From Lewinellaceae bacterium (lineage in GTDB: Bacteria; Bacteroidota; Bacteroidia; Chitinophagales; Saprospiraceae), in NCBI GenBank assembly GCA_016716135.1, contig JADJWX010000006.1, positions 1-64,000 on the forward strand: DNA of 64,000 bases, written 5' to 3'. The notes under the pieces are model-generated. The model ran no database searches. It was not told the origin of the DNA and was given only the letters and a program-made list of their open reading frames with translations. Below are positions 59,962 to 64,000 of this stretch, piece by piece. Each line of letters begins with the position of its first letter. The stretch's first letter is position 1. Made by a program: the position numbers and the translations under genes.

Positions 59962-62175
59962 CTAGGCACTGCCACGCACAATCAGGCGGCGCATTTGCCG
60001 GGCAAATTCAACAATGCGCGGGTAGTCCCGTACCCGGGCCAGCTGCAAATTATCGGTAAACAACAGAATCGCTTCGCCGTTACTTTCCAGGTGGTGAATG
60101 GTTTTGCTTTGCTCGATCAGGGCTTTCAATTCGGGGGTCAGGAAAGCGCGCATGGCATCGATATCTTCCACCTTGACGATAAAATCGTCTGAAAAACCGG
60201 GATACAACACATAGTCGATGTCTTTGTGTGCTGCGAGATTCAGGAAGCGTAGTGGAAAAATCTTTTTTTCAATGGCAAATTTTGGAATCGGAACTGGGAG
60301 GCGGATCAGGCCCAACGTCGTTTTATATTCCTCGGTCGAGATGAAGGCGCCTTCTTCAAAGGCAATGTCGGCGACCTCCCAGCCACCCCCGTCTGCTCCG
60401 GAAATGCGGTTGAACTGCTCGTCGACCGGGCGCGATTGGAAAAAATAAAACGACTCGTAGTAGTCGATGTGGTTCGAGGGTTCGTGCTGAAACGCCCAGC
60501 CGTTGGCGTCTGCAAGTTCGTTCAGGCGGACCTGGCGGGGGCTCAGCCGGTACATTGGATCGGTGCGTATTTTCAGCGCGCGTTTGTTCCGCGAGGAAGA
60601 AATATGTTGCTCCAGGCCTGCGATTTCAATTTTACCGCCTGTGTTGGTATGTGTGCGCTGGAAATCGTACAGGTGTTCCAGAATGGAAAAATCGACGAGA
60701 CGGGCATCCGACAAGTCTATCGTTGCTGTTGCCCGGGCAGGGATTTTGCGCAGCAAATTTTCAATTTTGATTGTGGCCAAAAAATTGGCTATCCCGCTGA
60801 TTTTAAGCCGGTACGTCCCGTCGGTTGCTTGAGCAAGTTCGGAATCCGACTTAAACACCAGTTGAAAAAACGTGCGGGGCGGCACTTTGGCCAGCAGCAT
60901 ATGTGTGATGAGCGCCAGCAGCAAGCCGCCGAAAATGCCGACCAGGAGGTTGGTGAAGAGTGTCAGGATGAGCGTGCCGGAAAAGAACAGCATCTGCTCG
61001 ATGCCCTGGCTGTACACATGTTTGAACACGCTGGGCGAGGCCAGTTTATAGCCCGTGTACACCAGCAGAATCGCCAGGGCGCAGAGCGGCACTTTTTGAA
61101 TTACCGGAGCCAGCAGTACGATGAAAGTAAGCAGCAAGGCGCCGTGAAAAAAGTTGGACCACCTGGTTTTGGCGTGGTTGTGTACATTGACAGTACTGCG
61201 CACGATCACGTTGATTACCGGCAGCCCGCCCAGGGCTCCGGCGATCATGGTGCTGAGGCCGATGCCCACCATGTCTTTGTTTGCATTGGTTTTCCGGCGG
61301 TAGGGGTCCAGTTTTTCAACGGCTTTCCCGCTGGCCAGCGACTCAATGCTTGCGATCATGGTAATCGAAAGCACCGATAGCCAGAACGGCAGGGTGTGTA
61401 TCCGGGAAAAATCCGGACGCACCATGGCGTTCAAAATGTTGTCGGGGATGTTGATCAGCAATTCCGGCCCCAACTCGTAGTCCTTGCCAAAAGCATGCAA
61501 GGTATGTGGCTCGAAAAAGTTGAAGAAGTAGGCAAAGGGAATTGAAATAAGCAGCACCCACATTGGCGCCGGCAAAAGGTGAAAAAAAGTGTAACTGATC
61601 CTGGAATGAAAAATGAGCAGCAGCAGCCCAAGCAGCGAAATACCTGCGACGAAAGGATTAAGGTTTGGCAACTGGCGAACGGCATCAATCAGTGTCCCGA
61701 TAATATGGCCCGATACGGGCGTGGTACCCAGCGCGATATGAATTTGTTTGGCCAGAATGATCACACCGATGGCCGCCAGGATGCCGTGCACCACCGTCGA
61801 GTGAAACAGATCGGCAAAGCGCCCCAGCCTGAACAAACCCAGCAAAACCTGGATACCGCCTGAAATTACAATGGCGGCAAAAACATAATTCAGGGTGCGG
61901 CCCGAACCGTCGTCCAGTGCAGCAATCGAAGCCAGCACCACAGCGATCAGGCCTGCCGTCGGGCCATTGATGGCAAGGTGGCTGCCCCGGACAAAGGTGG
62001 TGACCAGCCCGCCGATAATGGCCGAAATGACGCCTGACATAGGCGATACGCCCGACGCGATGGCAATACCCAGCGCAAGAGGCAATGCCACCAGCGACAC
62101 ACTTACAGCCGCCAACAGATCACTTTGCCAGTTTTCAATTAAGCCTTTTAGCCCCGTTTTGGGTACAATCTCCAT
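59962..62175 (-). CDS. SulP-family anion transporter with C-terminal extension
   Basis: 737 residues from the ATG at 62175 (MEIVPKTGLKGLIENWQSDLLAAVSVSLVALPLALGIAIASG); the 19 extra codons upstream lack family similarity. About 12 helices, the SulP block 'GPTAGLIAVVLASIAALDD', 'SIESLASGKAVEKLDPYRRKTNANKDMVGIG', and 'IAGALGGLPVINVIVRSTVNVHNHAKTRWS' are typical of bicarbonate/sulfate transporters of this family. A STAS domain follows (about 455-535). Residues about 565-737 form an additional domain that SulP transporters of about 550 residues lack ('WEVADIAFEEGAFISTEEYKTTLGLIRLPV'). The anion is not fixed by the sequence. Confidence 0.85.
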   Translation of the reverse strand: MEIVPKTGLKGLIENWQSDLLAAVSVSLVALPLALGIAIASGVSPMSGVISAIIGGLVTTFVRGSHLAINGPTAGLIAVVLASIAALDDGSGRTLNYVFAAIVISGGIQVLLGLFRLGRFADLFHSTVVHGILAAIGVIILAKQIHIALGTTPVSGHIIGTLIDAVRQLPNLNPFVAGISLLGLLLLIFHSRISYTFFHLLPAPMWVLLISIPFAYFFNFFEPHTLHAFGKDYELGPELLINIPDNILNAMVRPDFSRIHTLPFWLSVLSITMIASIESLASGKAVEKLDPYRRKTNANKDMVGIGLSTMIAGALGGLPVINVIVRSTVNVHNHAKTRWSNFFHGALLLTFIVLLAPVIQKVPLCALAILLVYTGYKLASPSVFKHVYSQGIEQMLFFSGTLILTLFTNLLVGIFGGLLLALITHMLLAKVPPRTFFQLVFKSDSELAQATDGTYRLKISGIANFLATIKIENLLRKIPARATATIDLSDARLVDFSILEHLYDFQRTHTNTGGKIEIAGLEQHISSSRNKRALKIRTDPMYRLSPRQVRLNELADANGWAFQHEPSNHIDYYESFYFFQSRPVDEQFNRISGADGGGWEVADIAFEEGAFISTEEYKTTLGLIRLPVPIPKFAIEKKIFPLRFLNLAAHKDIDYVLYPGFSDDFIVKVEDIDAMRAFLTPELKALIEQSKTIHHLESNGEAILLFTDNLQLARVRDYPRIVEFARQMRRLIVRGSA

Positions 62176-62623
62176 GTTGATTTTCAGTATGATTTGCGTT
62201 GGTGTCTCTCGGGAAAAGGAAGCGCGCTGCATCTTTTTACTGCAAGTCCAACACGTGGGGATTTTGACACGCTGCTGCAGGTTATTTTATTTCCCGCTGC
62301 GCATCCGGTACGCTGCCTTCCGTATTATCCCGGTAAAAATTTGGAATCACCGTGTATGCGCGCACATTGGGGGCAGCTTCCAAAATCAAACCGGCCCGGG
62401 CTGTTGCCCAAACCAGGGATGGGTAAGGTAGGAATTATTGCCCGTCGGGGACCTGTTCATTGCCCATGTTTTTGATCTAAACGCACACTATACCGGGAAT
62501 CGAAATTTCACTACTTTTGCGGCTCTTTTCGCCAAAGGCCCGTTTGTTTTTTTGCCTGCGGCAGAAAAATCAACCAGGCTACAACCCCCGGCCGCTAAAA
62601 CTTTTTAAACACGTCAAAACAAG
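62176..62623. other. Divergent 448-bp intergenic region
   Basis: Between the SulP gene (minus) and the pyrophosphatase (plus). I see no gene and no strong repeat. The -7 box at 62512-62519 is listed separately; the stretch 62520-62600 has T and A runs that may form the leader of the pyrophosphatase mRNA. Confidence 0.5.
62512..62519 (+). promoter_or_regulatory. Putative -7 box of the pyrophosphatase gene
   Basis: TACTTTTG, matching TAnnTTTG, followed by C. No clear TTG is found 19-21 bp upstream, so this is tentative. It would give a leader of about 100 nt. Confidence 0.4.
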
Positions 62624-64000
62624 ATGAGTACTTTAGTTTACTTACTTCCGTTGTTCGGTGTGGCAGGATTGCTGTACATGCTTATTCTGCAAAACTGGGT
62701 TAAAAAACAAGATGCCGGCGACGACAAAATGAGCACGATCGCTGCGCACATCGCCGACGGCGCCATGGCTTTTCTGAAAGCCGAATACCGCGTTCTGGCG
62801 GTATACGTCGTCATTGCCGGCGCATTACTGGGCTGGCTGAGCACCCAGGTGACCACCAGCCACCCGCTCATTGTCATTGCCTTTATTATCGGCGCCACGT
62901 TTTCAGTGCTGGCCGGTTTGTTTGGTATGCGCATTGCCACCAAAGCCAATGTGCGCACTACACAAGCCGCACGCACCAGCCTGTCCAAAGCCCTTAAGGT
63001 GTCGTTTAACGGCGGCTCCGTCATGGGCCTCGGCGTGGCCGGCCTGGCAGTACTGGGCCTGAGCGCCCTGTTTGCCCTGTTCTTCAATTTCTTCATGGGT
63101 GGCGTTTACGGCCCCGACGGCCACGAGGCGATGACCCGTGTGCTGGAGGTGCTGGCCGGCTTCTCCCTGGGCGCCGAATCCATCGCGTTGTTTGCCCGGG
63201 TGGGCGGCGGTATCTACACTAAAGCGGCCGACGTAGGCGCCGACCTGGTGGGTAAAGTGGAAGCCGGTATCCCGGAAGACGACCCGCGCAACCCGGCCAC
63301 CATTGCCGACAACGTGGGCGACAACGTGGGCGACGTAGCCGGCATGGGCGCCGACCTCTTCGGTTCCTATGTAGCCACCATGCTGGCTGCCATGGTACTC
63401 GGCAACTCTGTGATCCGCGACAGCGGCGGTATCGACGACGCTTTTGGTGGTATCGGCCCCATCCTGTTGCCGGTGCTGATCGCCGGCCTGGGTATCATTT
63501 TCTCCATCATCGGGATGAACCTCGTGCGGGTGAGCGACAAAAAAGAAGCAAACTCCGACACCGTGCAGGGCGCGCTGAACCTGGGTAACTGGGTGAGCAT
63601 CATCCTGACCGCTATTGCCTGCTACCCGGCCATCATGTGGATGCTGCCCGACACCATGACCATGAACTTTTTTGGTCGAGGCTCGCAGGTGGTGAGCAGC
63701 ATGAACGTGTTTTATGCTGTTGGCGTCGGCCTCGTTGTGGGCGCCGCCATTTCGGCCATTACGGAATACTACACCGGCCTGGGTAAAAAGCCGGTGCTCA
63801 ATATCGTGCGCCAGTCGGCTACCGGCCATGCTACCAACGTGATCTCCGGCCTGGCTACGGGCATGATGTCGACCTGGATGCCTATTGTGCTTTTCGCCGG
63901 CGCCATCTGGGGCGCCTACACGCTGGCCGGTTTCTACGGGGTGGCTATTGCCGCTTCGGCCATGATGGCTACCACCGCCATGCAATTGGCCATTGACGCC
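62624..64000 (+). CDS. hppA: Membrane-bound pyrophosphatase (partial, runs off the right edge)
   Basis: 459 codons are visible from the ATG at 62624, with no stop before the window edge. N-terminal helix 'MSTLVYLLPLFGVAGLLYMLILQNW', the substrate motif 'GGGIYTKAADVGADLVGKVEAGIPEDDPRNPATIADNVGDNVGDVAG', and then 'MGADLFGSYVATML'. It couples pyrophosphate hydrolysis to H+ or Na+ transport across the inner membrane. The K+/Ala site that splits K+-dependent from K+-independent enzymes lies just beyond the edge. The position after 'LFGSY' has no glutamate, which differs from plant H+-PPases (see findings). Confidence 0.9.
   Translation, partial: MSTLVYLLPLFGVAGLLYMLILQNWVKKQDAGDDKMSTIAAHIADGAMAFLKAEYRVLAVYVVIAGALLGWLSTQVTTSHPLIVIAFIIGATFSVLAGLFGMRIATKANVRTTQAARTSLSKALKVSFNGGSVMGLGVAGLAVLGLSALFALFFNFFMGGVYGPDGHEAMTRVLEVLAGFSLGAESIALFARVGGGIYTKAADVGADLVGKVEAGIPEDDPRNPATIADNVGDNVGDVAGMGADLFGSYVATMLAAMVLGNSVIRDSGGIDDAFGGIGPILLPVLIAGLGIIFSIIGMNLVRVSDKKEANSDTVQGALNLGNWVSIILTAIACYPAIMWMLPDTMTMNFFGRGSQVVSSMNVFYAVGVGLVVGAAISAITEYYTGLGKKPVLNIVRQSATGHATNVISGLATGMMSTWMPIVLFAGAIWGAYTLAGFYGVAIAASAMMATTAMQLAIDA

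Overview
The window (64 kb, moderately GC-rich) comes from a Bacteroidota chromosome, most likely a Saprospiria/Saprospiraceae-type marine or freshwater gliding heterotroph. The support is: a PorP/SprF protein, a type IX secretion system (T9SS) plug-domain protein, four large secreted proteins of which all end in T9SS-type sorting domains, a complete Bacteroidota-type nqrABCDEF operon, mevalonate-pathway isoprenoid genes (class II HMG-CoA reductase, type 2 IPP isomerase), and promoters of the Bacteroidota type (TTG-N20-TAnnTTTG). No rRNA, tRNA, CRISPR array, transposase or phage gene was seen.

Layout. 1-6.4 kb: repeats, then on the minus strand a caspase-family protein with PorP/SprF downstream, and a divergent trio of small paralogous exported proteins. 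6.6-15 kb: GMC oxidoreductase, T9SS cargo, methyltransferase plus MFS transporter, lipoprotein, T9SS plug protein. 15-18.3 kb: orphan OmpR-type regulator, small cysteine-motif membrane protein, CBS protein and NhaD antiporter. 18.4-25.8 kb (minus strand): 7TM-DISM adenylate cyclase, phytoene-desaturase-like flavoprotein, a small membrane protein resembling transmembrane terpene cyclases, an acetoacetate-decarboxylase-fold protein and a DUF5602 lipoprotein; three of these could be a small biosynthetic cluster. 26-33.3 kb: TetR regulator with two matching operators, then TolC-HlyD-ABC-ABC-permease-permease, a complete tripartite efflux pump. 34.1-42.7 kb: second NhaD, ApbE flavin transferase and the Na+-translocating NADH:quinone reductase operon, a sodium-energetics island. 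42.9-54.4 kb: an unknown helical protein and three large T9SS cargo proteins. 54.6-59.9 kb: HMG-CoA reductase, fatty acid desaturase, CFA/sphingolipid-C9-methyltransferase-like enzyme and IPP isomerase. 60-64 kb: SulP transporter with an extra C-terminal domain and the start of a membrane pyrophosphatase that runs off the right edge.

Two features stand out across the window. First, nearly every long intergenic gap holds nested inverted repeats of 60-300 bp (including one perfect 77-bp palindrome), and a 16-bp module of one of them has inserted in frame inside an ABC ATPase gene. Second, four genes carry apparent single-base frameshifts at short homopolymers, which looks more like sequencing/assembly indels than decay, although this cannot be settled from the sequence alone. 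Start codons were chosen from signal peptides, family N-termini and context.
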